From NCBI GenBank assembly GCA_020444325.1, contig JAHLLD010000010.1, forward strand, positions 107,507-171,506: a stretch of 64,000 nucleotides of DNA, written 5' to 3'. The notes beneath the pieces are model-generated. The model did no database searches and was not told the DNA's origin. It saw nothing but the letters and a program-made list of their open reading frames with translations. Made by a program: the position numbers and the translations under genes. This document shows positions 44,747-53,320 of this stretch, in pieces. Numbering within the stretch: position 1 is the first letter of the stretch; each line of letters begins with the position of its first letter. The DNA is from a bacterium (GTDB lineage Bacteria; Bacteroidota; Ignavibacteria; SZUA-365).

Positions 44747-46408
44747 TCAGTTTCCTTTCATCGCCAGTTCGCGGCTGTACTGCATAACCGTATCCATCCC
44801 GTAAAGAAAATCGCGGTATCCCTGCTCGACCACGTGGTCGGGCTGCACGCCGTGTGCATCGTCCATGTCCTTCACCGCAACCGCAACGCTCTTTCTCGGG
44901 ATAAACACCATGATGCGCGAGTTCGGCAGGTCGCACCTGTCCGTATATGCATTGCACTGGTAATTCCCCCCTCCTTCTGCGCCGATGATGGTACCGAGCT
45001 CATGGTACTTGACAAGGGCAGCGAAATGCGCCGATGTCGAGAAACAGCAGGCGTCGATGAGGACGAAGAGCTTGCCCGTGAAAACATGTTCCGCCCGCGG
45101 GAGAGGCTGAGCCAGCTGCGCATATCTGTCATCCGCGGAAGCGAAATATTTCAATGGTGCTGTCGTGAGATGGCGCAGCACACAGGCTGCGCAGAACGGA
45201 TCGCCCCCATCGTTGCCACGCAGATCCAGAATGAGGCGAGAGACCTGTTTCTGTTGCAGCACCGCGAAACAGCTGTCCATGAACGATCGAAAATATTCCA
45301 CCCTGTCGTAGTACCCGAACGTCGGAATACGGATCGTGGCAAGTCCCTCCTCTTCCTCGACGCTCAGACCGGGCTTGCGCTCCGGAAAAACATCGGCATA
45401 GACTTCCTGATAATCCGCTGCGGGCACCGAGAGCCTGACCGCGGTGTTGCGTCCGGGCAATTTACAGAAGACATTGAAATGGGAAGAAAATCCGTAGCGC
45501 CGTGCGTACAGCATCGGAAAGCGGCGCTGTACCTGCTCGAGCCGGAATCCTGGATTGAAGGCATCCGCCGCATAGTTCGCCGTGAGCGCATCGATGATGT
45601 CCTGTATGGGTCGTCCGTTGATGGACTCGATGACGCTGCCCCGGGCGACACTGCGCCTCTCACCATGATACCCGGTCACGACGGCCTTGCCGTCGAGGAG
45701 ACGAAATTGCAGGGGGAAAAGGGCATCCGCGGCATAGGTCCAGTAGGCTTCCGACATCCACGGACTCGTATGACCACAGCCCAGGCTCCCGGTAACAGCC
45801 TCTACGATGGGAAAGAACTCTCTCGGTGACATCGGCCGGTCGATACGCGCGCGCATATCGGTGAACAGTGCGTCGAGACTGTCTTTCGTGATATGCGCGT
45901 AGAGCTTGCAGTGGGAATCAAGCAACCGGCGCTGCAGCCGGTCAAAGTCCTCGAGCAGTTCCTCCTGCGAAAACAGTACCGGCATGCCGACAGCCGCAAG
46001 ATCATAGCGGTCCAGCGTGAACGTACCCTGCGGGAGATTCTGGGCATTCCCGGTCAACGTCGTTTTCCGGTTCCCGAAAGGCGGGTTGTCCGGATCGGGC
46101 TGCCACTCCCAGTACACCGAACTGTCCGCTTTGAGGATGACATACTTGTATTCGATTTCCGTCCCCGCATCCGGCGAGAGCATGTATACACCGGAATAGA
46201 TTCCGTCGCGATCGGACGCACGGAGCGCGAGATCGTTTCCGACCCACCCCGTGAAATTGCCCCGAACGATTACGCGATCACCTTTGTCGGGACGAAAGAA
46301 CTCGCGGTCGAGAGCGTCCCGCATATCCACGCGAAAGCAGACATCCTGCTGCGCCGTCACCCCCGTTCCCCACAGCGCCAGGACCAGAAAGAGCATGATA
46401 CAACGCAT
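44747..46408 (-). CDS. Exported S41-family peptidase with N-terminal glycogen-binding-like domain
   Basis: A 553-aa protein. Signal peptide at 1-20. Residues about 22-125 form a beta domain (VRVDMRDAL...VIVRGNFTGW...EYKYVI) resembling early-set/CBM-like modules. The peptidase part (about 145-545) shows S41 features: SLGCGHTSPW, SVIESINGRPIQDI (PDZ-like), LILDLRGNDGGDP, and FVLIDACCFSTSAHFAALVK, where the second Ser is the expected nucleophile. A lysine base could not be placed with certainty. Probable periplasmic or surface protease. The start at 46408 has GGAGGT six bases upstream; the upstream ATG at 46414 touches the SD directly. Confidence 0.78.
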   Translation of the reverse strand: MRCIMLFLVLALWGTGVTAQQDVCFRVDMRDALDREFFRPDKGDRVIVRGNFTGWVGNDLALRASDRDGIYSGVYMLSPDAGTEIEYKYVILKADSSVYWEWQPDPDNPPFGNRKTTLTGNAQNLPQGTFTLDRYDLAAVGMPVLFSQEELLEDFDRLQRRLLDSHCKLYAHITKDSLDALFTDMRARIDRPMSPREFFPIVEAVTGSLGCGHTSPWMSEAYWTYAADALFPLQFRLLDGKAVVTGYHGERRSVARGSVIESINGRPIQDIIDALTANYAADAFNPGFRLEQVQRRFPMLYARRYGFSSHFNVFCKLPGRNTAVRLSVPAADYQEVYADVFPERKPGLSVEEEEGLATIRIPTFGYYDRVEYFRSFMDSCFAVLQQKQVSRLILDLRGNDGGDPFCAACVLRHLTTAPLKYFASADDRYAQLAQPLPRAEHVFTGKLFVLIDACCFSTSAHFAALVKYHELGTIIGAEGGGNYQCNAYTDRCDLPNSRIMVFIPRKSVAVAVKDMDDAHGVQPDHVVEQGYRDFLYGMDTVMQYSRELAMKGN

Positions 46409-46609
46409 GACCATACCTCCGAATCTATGCAGTCAGAAATTGCGCGCGCGACGAGTCTATGGAGAAAGTGAGAGTGAATAAAAGATACGATTATCTGACT
46501 TGTTGTCAAGTGCACCCCACCGACCTGCTTCTCCGTTTCCAGTATCGTATCTTGTTGCCCGGGACCATCACTTCCCTCGACGTTGTTGCAGTGCTCTGAG
46601 GAGTTCCCC

Positions 46610-48052
46610 ATGCGCCAGATACTATGCATACTTTTTGCGGCCCTGCTGTTTGTAACCGCTCCCGAAGCGTCCGCACGCATCCTTCATGTCGGTCCATCCC
46701 GCAACCTTACGCTGCCGAGCCATGCTGCGTCCGCCGCTCAGGATGGCGACACCATTCTGATTGATGCCGGGGAATATGCCGACGCCGCCCGGTGGACGGC
46801 AGACCGGCTGCTGATTCGTGGCACGGGCGGCGTACACGTGCGTGACAAAACGTATGGAGGGAAGGCGATCTGGGTCATACAGGGGAACGACACCGTGGTG
46901 GAAGGAATTGAATTCTCCGGTGCGCGCGTGCCGGACAAGAATGGTGCCGGAATACGGCAGGAAGGAAGGAATCTCACGCTGCGGCACTGCTACTTCCACC
47001 ACAATGAAATGGGAATTCTCACCAGCAACGACGCGGAGAGTCATATTCTGTTCGAGTACTGCGAGTTCGCCGACAACGGCTATGGCGACGGTTTTTCGCA
47101 CAACATGTATATCAACCATGTGGGACGATTCACCATGCGCTTCTGCTACAGCCATGACGCAGTCATCGGGCACAACGTCAAGAGCCGCGCGCACGAGACC
47201 TGGCTGCTGTACAACAGGCTCGATGAAGCGAACGGGGGGCGTACGAGCCGCGAAATCGACATTCCGAATGGCGGACTCGCGGTGATCGTCGGGAATGTGA
47301 TGGATCACGGACTCAACACGGACAATTCCAATCTGCTGGGATTCGGCCATGAGGGATACAGTAATCCCCGCAGGGCGTTGTTCGTAGTTAATAACACATT
47401 TGTCACAGCGCGCGGCGCCGGCGGTTTCGTCACGCTCCCGAGTTCGCCGGCGGATACCGTGCTCGTGTACAACAATATTTTTGCGGGACGCGCAACACCA
47501 GTCAGCGGCGCGACCCTTCTGCTCGACAGCGCCTCCAATATCGCGCGTCGCGACATCGCCGATGCGGGATTTCAGAATCCGGGGGCGGGGGATTTCACGC
47601 TCATGGCCTCATCCCCGGCCATTGATGCAGGCAGCGATCCGGGCACCGCAGATGGCTTCACTTTGCTGCCCGGCATGCAGTACCGTCATCCGCTGCAGGA
47701 TGAAGCACGTCCCTCCGCCGGCCCGGTAGACTGCGGCGCATTTGAGTACCTCCCTCCCGTCGGCATTCGTCAGGAGACGTCAGCAGCCGCACAACAGCTC
47801 AACATCCTTTCCCTGGCACCACAGCCCGCGCAGCATGCTGTCACCGTCAGCTTCCGAACAGCGCACGCGGGTCCGCTGCAGCTTGCGATCCACGATGTGA
47901 CCGGGAAACGCGTCGTCACCCATCATCACGTGGCACACGCTCCCGGGAAACAGCGCATCCGTCTCGATGTGCAGCAATTACGCAGGGGATATTATTTCGT
48001 TGAAATCACGGACGGGAAGCATCGCAGCAGTATGCCAATGATCATCAGGTGA
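46610..48052 (+). CDS. Secreted right-handed beta-helix protein with T9SS tail
   Basis: A 480-aa exported protein (signal peptide 1-23). Residues 25-370 have repeated short strands of the parallel beta-helix kind (QDGDTILIDAGEY, DTVVEGIEFSGAR, LTLRHCYFHHNEMGILTSN, FEYCEFADNGYG), with a final DAGSDPG...CGAFEY block typical of choice-of-anchor-Q proteins. Residues about 400-480 form a T9SS sorting domain (LSLAPQPAQHAVTVSF ... LRRGYYFVEITDG). Possible polysaccharide-binding or lyase function; no catalytic residues were assigned. Start supported by GAGGAG. Confidence 0.82.
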   Translation: MRQILCILFAALLFVTAPEASARILHVGPSRNLTLPSHAASAAQDGDTILIDAGEYADAARWTADRLLIRGTGGVHVRDKTYGGKAIWVIQGNDTVVEGIEFSGARVPDKNGAGIRQEGRNLTLRHCYFHHNEMGILTSNDAESHILFEYCEFADNGYGDGFSHNMYINHVGRFTMRFCYSHDAVIGHNVKSRAHETWLLYNRLDEANGGRTSREIDIPNGGLAVIVGNVMDHGLNTDNSNLLGFGHEGYSNPRRALFVVNNTFVTARGAGGFVTLPSSPADTVLVYNNIFAGRATPVSGATLLLDSASNIARRDIADAGFQNPGAGDFTLMASSPAIDAGSDPGTADGFTLLPGMQYRHPLQDEARPSAGPVDCGAFEYLPPVGIRQETSAAAQQLNILSLAPQPAQHAVTVSFRTAHAGPLQLAIHDVTGKRVVTHHHVAHAPGKQRIRLDVQQLRRGYYFVEITDGKHRSSMPMIIR

Positions 48053-48114
48053 ATTTCAGTCCGTTGCTCCGGACTCATTTTCTTTTCGGATAATAGGGTA
48101 TCTCTGATGAACGA

Positions 48115-48165
48115 TTATGCAGAATCTGCATAAATCCGTGGCGGGTATTATGCAGAAAGTGCATA
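48115..48165. promoter_or_regulatory. Two TATGCAG-type palindromes upstream of nikR
   Basis: TTATGCAGAATCTGCATAA (48115-48133) is a perfect 19-base palindrome; TATGCAGAAAGTGCATA (48149-48165) is a near copy with 6-base arms. Centre-to-centre spacing is 33 bases, about three helical turns. They match the site at 37152. Confidence 0.6.
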
Positions 48166-48192
48166 TCAGCAGGCGGCACAGTGCGGCAGCCA

Positions 48193-48219
48193 TGTTACTT
48201 TTCAGACAATCGTGTTACT
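48193..48219 (+). promoter_or_regulatory. Candidate NikR half-sites in the nikR leader
   Basis: TGTTACTTTTC occurs as a direct repeat (48193 and 48213). GTGTTACT is also an arm of the perfect palindrome at 50217 in front of the TonB receptor. NikR operators of the GTGTTAC/GTAACAC type are known from Geobacter, so autoregulation is plausible. Confidence 0.5.
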
Positions 48220-48246
48220 TTTCGGAGAACAAACCTGGAGCATTCC

Positions 48247-48660
48247 ATGAAACTGCAACGATTCGGCGTATCCCTTCCTGAGGACTTAATGCGAAAGTTT
48301 GACCGTCTCATAACGCGCAAACGCTACCCCAATCGGAGTGAAGCTATTCGCGATCTGATCCGCAGGGAGCTCGTTCAGGAAGATATCGCGAGCGACAGGG
48401 TCGTTGCCGGCGTGATCTCTCTCCTGTATGACCATCATCGAACGGCAATATCAGAGACGCTCAACGCATTGCAGCACGATCATCACAAATCGATTATCAG
48501 CAACACGCATGTGCATCTCGATCACGACAACTGTCTCGAGGTCATTCTGCTCCACGGGCGGGCGAAGGACATCAAGCGCTTCGCCGACGCAATCATTTCC
48601 ATCAAGGGGGTGAAGCATGGCGGACTGCATCTCACTTCCGCCGGTGCCGGACTGGAGTAG
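48247..48660 (+). CDS. nikR: Nickel-responsive regulator NikR
   Basis: A 137-aa NikR: N-terminal ribbon-helix-helix (MKLQRFGVSLPEDLMRKFD, residues 1-45) plus C-terminal ACT-like domain. The high-affinity nickel ligands are present: H88, H90 and C96 in THVHLDHDNC, with a candidate fourth His in the LQHDHHK segment at 77-80. The start at 48247 begins the RHH and has GGAG upstream; the frame is open further upstream but lacks that. It leads the putative nickel uptake operon, three bases before the CbiQ-like gene. Confidence 0.93.
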   Translation: MKLQRFGVSLPEDLMRKFDRLITRKRYPNRSEAIRDLIRRELVQEDIASDRVVAGVISLLYDHHRTAISETLNALQHDHHKSIISNTHVHLDHDNCLEVILLHGRAKDIKRFADAIISIKGVKHGGLHLTSAGAGLE

Positions 48661-48663
48661 GCG

Positions 48664-49407
48664 ATGCATGCAGGCGGAAACGTGGTGACACATGGCGGGG
48701 AATGCAGCGTCGATGCACGCGCCGCAATGCTCATGCTGCTTGCTGCTGTTATCACCTTGATCCTGCTCCCTCACCTGACTGCCCTCGCTCTTGCCGCGCT
48801 GCTCCTGTTCGCATTCGCAGGATTCACCCACAAGCTGTTCATGCTCCTGCGGCGTACCCGTGTACTGCTGCCCGGCAGCATGCTCATCGGTGTGCTGGCA
48901 GCACTCGCATCAGCACAGCAGCGGGGTGAAGGACTGCAGGTGGACGCTGTTGCCTTCACAGGCGGCGTCATGGTGTCGGGGCGCATTTTTCTTATCGGAT
49001 GCAGCACACTGCTGTTCATTCTATGCATCCCGATCGAGCGTGTGGTCAACGCCATGAAGCGCATGCACCTGCCGGACACCACCGTGACACTGCTCTGGCT
49101 CGCCAACTCTTTTCTGAAGCAGCTGCAACGCGAAGCTCGAGGTACGATGATGGCGATCCGTGTACGCGGTGCGGGACGCTCCCTGCCGCGTAAACTGCTC
49201 GCAGCCTCCTACCTCAGTACGACATTCCTTTTACGTGCGGTGGGGAAAAGCGAACGCATGGCGGATGTGCTCGCCGCAAGGGGATTTCGCGGCACGCTCC
49301 CGTTGCAGTACACCAGCGATGATGAGCACACCGGATGGCGTATGCGTGACAGCATCGCGGTGCTTGCCAGTCTGCTGCTTTTTACTATCCTGATGCTGCT
49401 CTCATGA
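48664..49407 (+). CDS. ECF transporter T component (CbiQ-like)
   Basis: A 247-aa membrane protein with several helices and the two coupling motifs of CbiQ/EcfT: AIRVRGAG (about residues 161-168) and AARGFRG (about 203-210). These contact the ATPase. Together with the CbiO-like gene (4-base overlap) it forms the energising module of an ECF transporter. No CbiM/NikM (MHIPDG) gene is next to it; the only candidate S component is the gene at 52081. Confidence 0.85.
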   Translation: MHAGGNVVTHGGECSVDARAAMLMLLAAVITLILLPHLTALALAALLLFAFAGFTHKLFMLLRRTRVLLPGSMLIGVLAALASAQQRGEGLQVDAVAFTGGVMVSGRIFLIGCSTLLFILCIPIERVVNAMKRMHLPDTTVTLLWLANSFLKQLQREARGTMMAIRVRGAGRSLPRKLLAASYLSTTFLLRAVGKSERMADVLAARGFRGTLPLQYTSDDEHTGWRMRDSIAVLASLLLFTILMLLS

Positions 49408-50165
49408 TTGCGCCCTCAACCGATACTCTTCTGCACTGTGCCATTGAAAGCTGCGACTACCCGGACGGCAGACGCGCACTCGGGCACGTGCATTTTTCCA
49501 TCGCAAAGGGGGAGCGCGTCGGATTGATCGGTCCCAACGGCGCGGGGAAATCGACTCTGCTTCGTGCACTTCTCGGACTGCAATCCGTCACCGGCAGCAT
49601 CACGATTGACGGCATCACCCTCTCCGCTTCCACTGCGGACAAGGTGCGCACAAGGATCGGACTTGTGTTCCAGCAGGCGGATGATATGCTGTTTTCGCCC
49701 ACGGTGTGCAAGGATATCGCCTTCGGTCTCGCCGCGCAGGGACTCCCCGGACCCGAGATCGAGCAGCGCACATCCGATGTTCTGCGTGATGTCGACCTCC
49801 TCGACCGCGCTGAGTGCAATCCCGCCGAGCTGAGCGTCGGCGAACAGCGTAGAGCCGCGATCGCCGCGGTCATTGCCATGCAACCGGCAGTACTCGCCAT
49901 GGACGAACCCGCGAGCAATCTGGATCCCAGGCACAGACGCATGCTCATCGACTGGCTGAATTCGCGGCCAGGGCTTACCCTCCTCCTTGCTTCCCACGAC
50001 CTCGACCTCGTCGCCGCCTGCTGCGACCGTGTCATTCTCCTGTCGACGAACGTCGCAGCTGATGGTCCCACCCGCCGCATCCTTACCGATGAGAAACTGC
50101 TGCGTGCCCATGAACTGGAACTGCCACCCGGAATGCAATCCACAACCTTCCGCCACCAGGATTAG
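49404..50165 (+). CDS. ECF transporter ATPase (CbiO-like)
   Basis: A 253-aa ABC ATPase: Walker A GPNGAGKST (about 38-46), Q-loop VFQQADDMLFSPTVCKDI typical of CbiO/EcfA, signature LSVGEQRRAAIA, Walker B VLAMDEPASNLD and switch His in LLASHDLDLV. It energises uptake with the CbiQ-like partner, with which it overlaps by ATGA. About 95 bases separate it from the TonB receptor, which has its own palindrome. Confidence 0.88.
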   Translation: MIAPSTDTLLHCAIESCDYPDGRRALGHVHFSIAKGERVGLIGPNGAGKSTLLRALLGLQSVTGSITIDGITLSASTADKVRTRIGLVFQQADDMLFSPTVCKDIAFGLAAQGLPGPEIEQRTSDVLRDVDLLDRAECNPAELSVGEQRRAAIAAVIAMQPAVLAMDEPASNLDPRHRRMLIDWLNSRPGLTLLLASHDLDLVAACCDRVILLSTNVAADGPTRRILTDEKLLRAHELELPPGMQSTTFRHQD

Positions 50166-50216
50166 GAAATAAACGGATGGATTACGCTTGTTTCCTGCAA
50201 CCGGCTGTCGTAGGTT

Positions 50217-50245
50217 AGTAACACGAATTTGATTTTCGTGTTACT
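50217..50245. promoter_or_regulatory. Perfect palindrome before the TonB receptor, candidate NikR operator
   Basis: AGTAACACGAA (50217-50227) and TTCGTGTTACT (50235-50245) are perfect 11-base arms with a 7-base spacer, ending 16 bases before the receptor ATG. This places it over a core promoter or leader, consistent with repression. The half-site GTAACAC resembles published NikR boxes. Confidence 0.6.
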
Positions 50246-50261
50246 ATCAACGACACGCATT

Positions 50262-52100
50262 ATGAAGCACCTTATCCTGGCACTCTCCGCCCTTTCTCTC
50301 CTCCTCCCTTCCATTGTCCGTGCACAGAATCCTGCAGCAGCCGGGGATTCTTCCCGGCACTATGTTCTCGAGGACTCCGTCGTCATCGTCGCCGGACGTT
50401 ACAGCACCAAACTTTCCCGTGAGAGCAATGCCATTGCGGTCATTGACGGACGCAGCCTTCCATACGTCGCCGACCACTCTTTGCTCGAGGCACTGCAATG
50501 GGAGGTCCCCTCGGCATACGTGGTGGAAACCCGGGTGGGTGGCTTCGGCGTGGGAACTGAAGGGACGGGCATGGTTTCGATTCGTGGTCTCGGTGGGAAA
50601 CCGAACACCGGTGTCGCCCTGATGATTGACGGACATCCTGATTTCATGGGAATTTTCGGACATCCCCTGCCTGACGTTTACGGCATGGATGATGTCGAGC
50701 GGGTGGATGTCCTTCTCGGTCCCTCCTCTACCATGTTCGGGAGTGCGGCGATGGGAGGCGTGGTCAACGTCGTTAGCAGCGGGATTTCCGGCAGCGGTTT
50801 GCAGGCCTCACTTGAAGGCGGCAGCTGGAACACTTGGAACGGGGCACTTTCACTTCGCCGGTCCTGGGAAAAGCACGGAGTGCGGCTCTCGCTGCGTCAT
50901 GGCAGCTCAGACGGACACGTTCCGCAGAGTGATTTCAGCAGCACCCATGTCCAGGGTGCCTGGGAGTACGCCATTTCCAAGACATGGGCACTCTCCGTTC
51001 GCGGACGCTATGCACCATCACGTTTCGACGATCCGACGCGCGTTGGCGACCCTGCGGAACTCGGCACCTATGGCGATATCAAACGGGGGATGGCTCAGGT
51101 TGAGCTGGAGAACACCTTTCACAGTGTGACCGGTTCGACGCAGCTGTATGTCAACGCAGGACATCATGAGTTCTATGATGGCTTTGTCAGTGATGATCGC
51201 AGTTTCGGATTCTCTACCTATCAGCAGGTCAACCTTCACCGGGACCTGAGCCTCGCGGCCGGTATGGATCTCCTCCAGTATGGCGGAAAGGCAAATCTCG
51301 ACAATATCGATCATACCCTGCGAACAGGGGGCGTTTATGCTCTTGCAATGTACAGTCCGCTCTCCGCATTGCACATCAGGGCCGGTTTGCGTTACCAGTA
51401 CCACAGCCTTGAGATCGGCGGGTTCAGTCCCAATGCCGGCATCAGTTATACCCCCCTGTCCGGTCTGCGTATCTACGCCAATGTACAGAGCGGTTTCCGC
51501 TATCCGACGTTACGTGAACTCGTACTGTTTCCCTCCTCGAATATGGATTTGCAGGAAGAGAAAAGCCTGGGCTACGAAGGCGGAATCGAATACGTGGCGT
51601 CACGTGCATCGCTGCGGCTTTCCGCGTACCGGACTCGGGTGGAAGACATGATATTCGCCGTACCGACGCAACTGCCCCCTCCTCCGGTACGCTTCGAAAA
51701 TGCCACAGATGAAACGTTGCAGGGCGTGGAAGCACTGCTGCGATATCGTCCCATGCGTGCCCTGCAGCTCCAATGTGCATGGAGCATGCTTGATGCAGGA
51801 TCACTGACAGCCTTCAATCCCGGCCAGATGTTCAAGTATCAGATCCGTGCAGAGAAAGGCCCCATGCGTGTTGCCATCATGGGACAATATGTGCAGTCGC
51901 TGTTTGCGGGGAATAACGAGTCCCTCCCCATGCCGGCGTATCATGTTCTCGACATCACCGGATCGTGGCAACTATCGTTCATCGAAGTCTTCGTCAAGGC
52001 AAGGAATGTGTTAAACAGGCATTACCAGGTGCTCCCCGGTTACGCTGCACCCGGTGCTTATTTCCTGACAGGAGTGCGGTATGCCATCGACTCAATCTGA
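50262..52100 (+). CDS. TonB-dependent outer-membrane receptor
   Basis: A 612-aa TonB receptor with signal peptide (1-21), plug domain (IAVIDGRSLPYVADHSLLEALQWEVPSAYV, GMVSIRGLGGKPNTGVALMIDGHP, DVERVDVLLGPSSTMFGSAAMGGVVNVV) and a beta-barrel of about 440 residues. By context it imports a nickel chelate across the outer membrane, since it follows a NikR-like palindrome and lies between ECF transporter genes. The start at 50262 begins the signal peptide. Its final 20 bases overlap the next gene. Confidence 0.88.
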   Translation: MKHLILALSALSLLLPSIVRAQNPAAAGDSSRHYVLEDSVVIVAGRYSTKLSRESNAIAVIDGRSLPYVADHSLLEALQWEVPSAYVVETRVGGFGVGTEGTGMVSIRGLGGKPNTGVALMIDGHPDFMGIFGHPLPDVYGMDDVERVDVLLGPSSTMFGSAAMGGVVNVVSSGISGSGLQASLEGGSWNTWNGALSLRRSWEKHGVRLSLRHGSSDGHVPQSDFSSTHVQGAWEYAISKTWALSVRGRYAPSRFDDPTRVGDPAELGTYGDIKRGMAQVELENTFHSVTGSTQLYVNAGHHEFYDGFVSDDRSFGFSTYQQVNLHRDLSLAAGMDLLQYGGKANLDNIDHTLRTGGVYALAMYSPLSALHIRAGLRYQYHSLEIGGFSPNAGISYTPLSGLRIYANVQSGFRYPTLRELVLFPSSNMDLQEEKSLGYEGGIEYVASRASLRLSAYRTRVEDMIFAVPTQLPPPPVRFENATDETLQGVEALLRYRPMRALQLQCAWSMLDAGSLTAFNPGQMFKYQIRAEKGPMRVAIMGQYVQSLFAGNNESLPMPAYHVLDITGSWQLSFIEVFVKARNVLNRHYQVLPGYAAPGAYFLTGVRYAIDSI

Positions 52101-52656
52101 CCACGGCGGTACGAAGAGGGAGATGCTCGTACGGAGATTTCCGCTCGCTGCGATGCTGATGGCGCTGGGTGTACTCCTCCCTCAGCTATTTCACGCAATC
52201 GGACTCGGTGCCAGCCTGCTGCCGATGTTTCTTCCGGTACTTGCCGGAGCGCTGCTGCTGCCTCTGCGTCTCGCACTCAATGTCGCCTTCCTGACGCCGC
52301 TGCTGTCGTGGCTGTTGACAGGCATGCCGCCACTTTCTCCACCAGTCCTTCCTCTTCTGTTGATCGAACTTCCCGTTATTACCGTGGTAAGCGGCATCCT
52401 GCATCGGCGCGCTGGCTGGCGGCCGATCTTCTCCCTCACAGCCGCCCTGGTGATAGACAGAATACTACTGTATGGAATGCTGCTCACCATGACAGAGCTG
52501 CTCGGATTCCGTCATGCCATGCTTTCTACAGCGCTGGTCCTTCTCGGTCTCCCCGGTGTCGTCCTTCAGCTGCTCGTACTGCCACCCGCGCATGCGTTCA
52601 TCGTGCGCCGCTATCCTCAGCTTGAGATGGCGTCCCCGAAAGGAGCCGTATCATGA
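52081..52656 (+). CDS. ECF transporter S component-like membrane protein
   Basis: A 191-aa membrane protein of about five or six helices. The segment LPQLFHAIGLGASLLPMFLPVLAGALLLPLRLAL is reminiscent of ECF S components that recognise a substrate and pair with CbiQ/CbiO. It has no N-terminal MHIPDG, so it is not a classical CbiM/NikM. A strong CAGGAG ribosome site overlaps the end of the receptor gene. Substrate could be Ni2+ or a Ni complex. It overlaps the methyltransferase start by ATGA. Confidence 0.7.
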   Translation: MPSTQSDHGGTKREMLVRRFPLAAMLMALGVLLPQLFHAIGLGASLLPMFLPVLAGALLLPLRLALNVAFLTPLLSWLLTGMPPLSPPVLPLLLIELPVITVVSGILHRRAGWRPIFSLTAALVIDRILLYGMLLTMTELLGFRHAMLSTALVLLGLPGVVLQLLVLPPAHAFIVRRYPQLEMASPKGAVS

Positions 52657-53252
52657 CCGAGCGCCTTCAGCGTGAGCAGTTTTTCAACAGTCTCGCTCCA
52701 AAATGGATGCGTGATCTCGAGGAGCAGCACCCACGGCTGGAAGTGCTGTTTCGCAACAATCAGCTGCCCTGCAAAGGAAACGTGCTGGATGTCGGTACCG
52801 GAACAGGCGTGCTGTTTCCACATCTGCTCGCCGGTGGCAGCAGCAGTATCGTCGCGTGTGATATCGCCCGGGAAACGCTTGCAATGGCCCGGAAGACCCA
52901 CAGCGCACGCAACGGGATAAACTACGTGCGGGCCGACGCGCAGGCCCTCCCCTTTCCCGATCGCAGTTTCAATGCCGTTTACTGCTTCAGGGTGTTTCCT
53001 CATTTCACACAGCCGCAGCGCGCGCTGCAGGAGTTTTATCGCTGTCTCTTTCCGAACGGTACACTGTGTATCATGCATTTCATGGATCATTCTGCGCTCA
53101 ACGCCATGCACCGTGAAGCGCATCCGGCAGTCGCCCGTGACGTGCTGCCTCCTGTGAATGAACTTGCGAACATGCTGCATGATCACGGCTTTGCAACTGC
53201 ATCGATGGAGGAGCGGGAAGGCCTTTACTTCCTCCTCGCCACCAGGAAGTAA
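52653..53252 (+). CDS. Class I SAM-dependent methyltransferase
   Basis: A 199-aa methyltransferase with VLDVGTGTGVLFPHL (motif I), SIVACDIARETLAMAR, RADAQALPFPDRSFNAVYC (motifs II/III) and a C-terminal NGTLCIMHFMDHS strand. Substrate unknown. Its 4-base overlap with the S component gene and position at the end of a nickel-type operon suggest a role with a metal chelator or its transport, but this is inference. Ubiquinone-type methyltransferases are similar. Confidence 0.82.
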   Translation: MTERLQREQFFNSLAPKWMRDLEEQHPRLEVLFRNNQLPCKGNVLDVGTGTGVLFPHLLAGGSSSIVACDIARETLAMARKTHSARNGINYVRADAQALPFPDRSFNAVYCFRVFPHFTQPQRALQEFYRCLFPNGTLCIMHFMDHSALNAMHREAHPAVARDVLPPVNELANMLHDHGFATASMEEREGLYFLLATRK

Positions 53253-53320
53253 TTGTTTTATTAGAGTAAAGCAGATACTTTGTTCCTGGCGATAGCGCGC
53301 CATTCCATGAAAGCGGTTTT

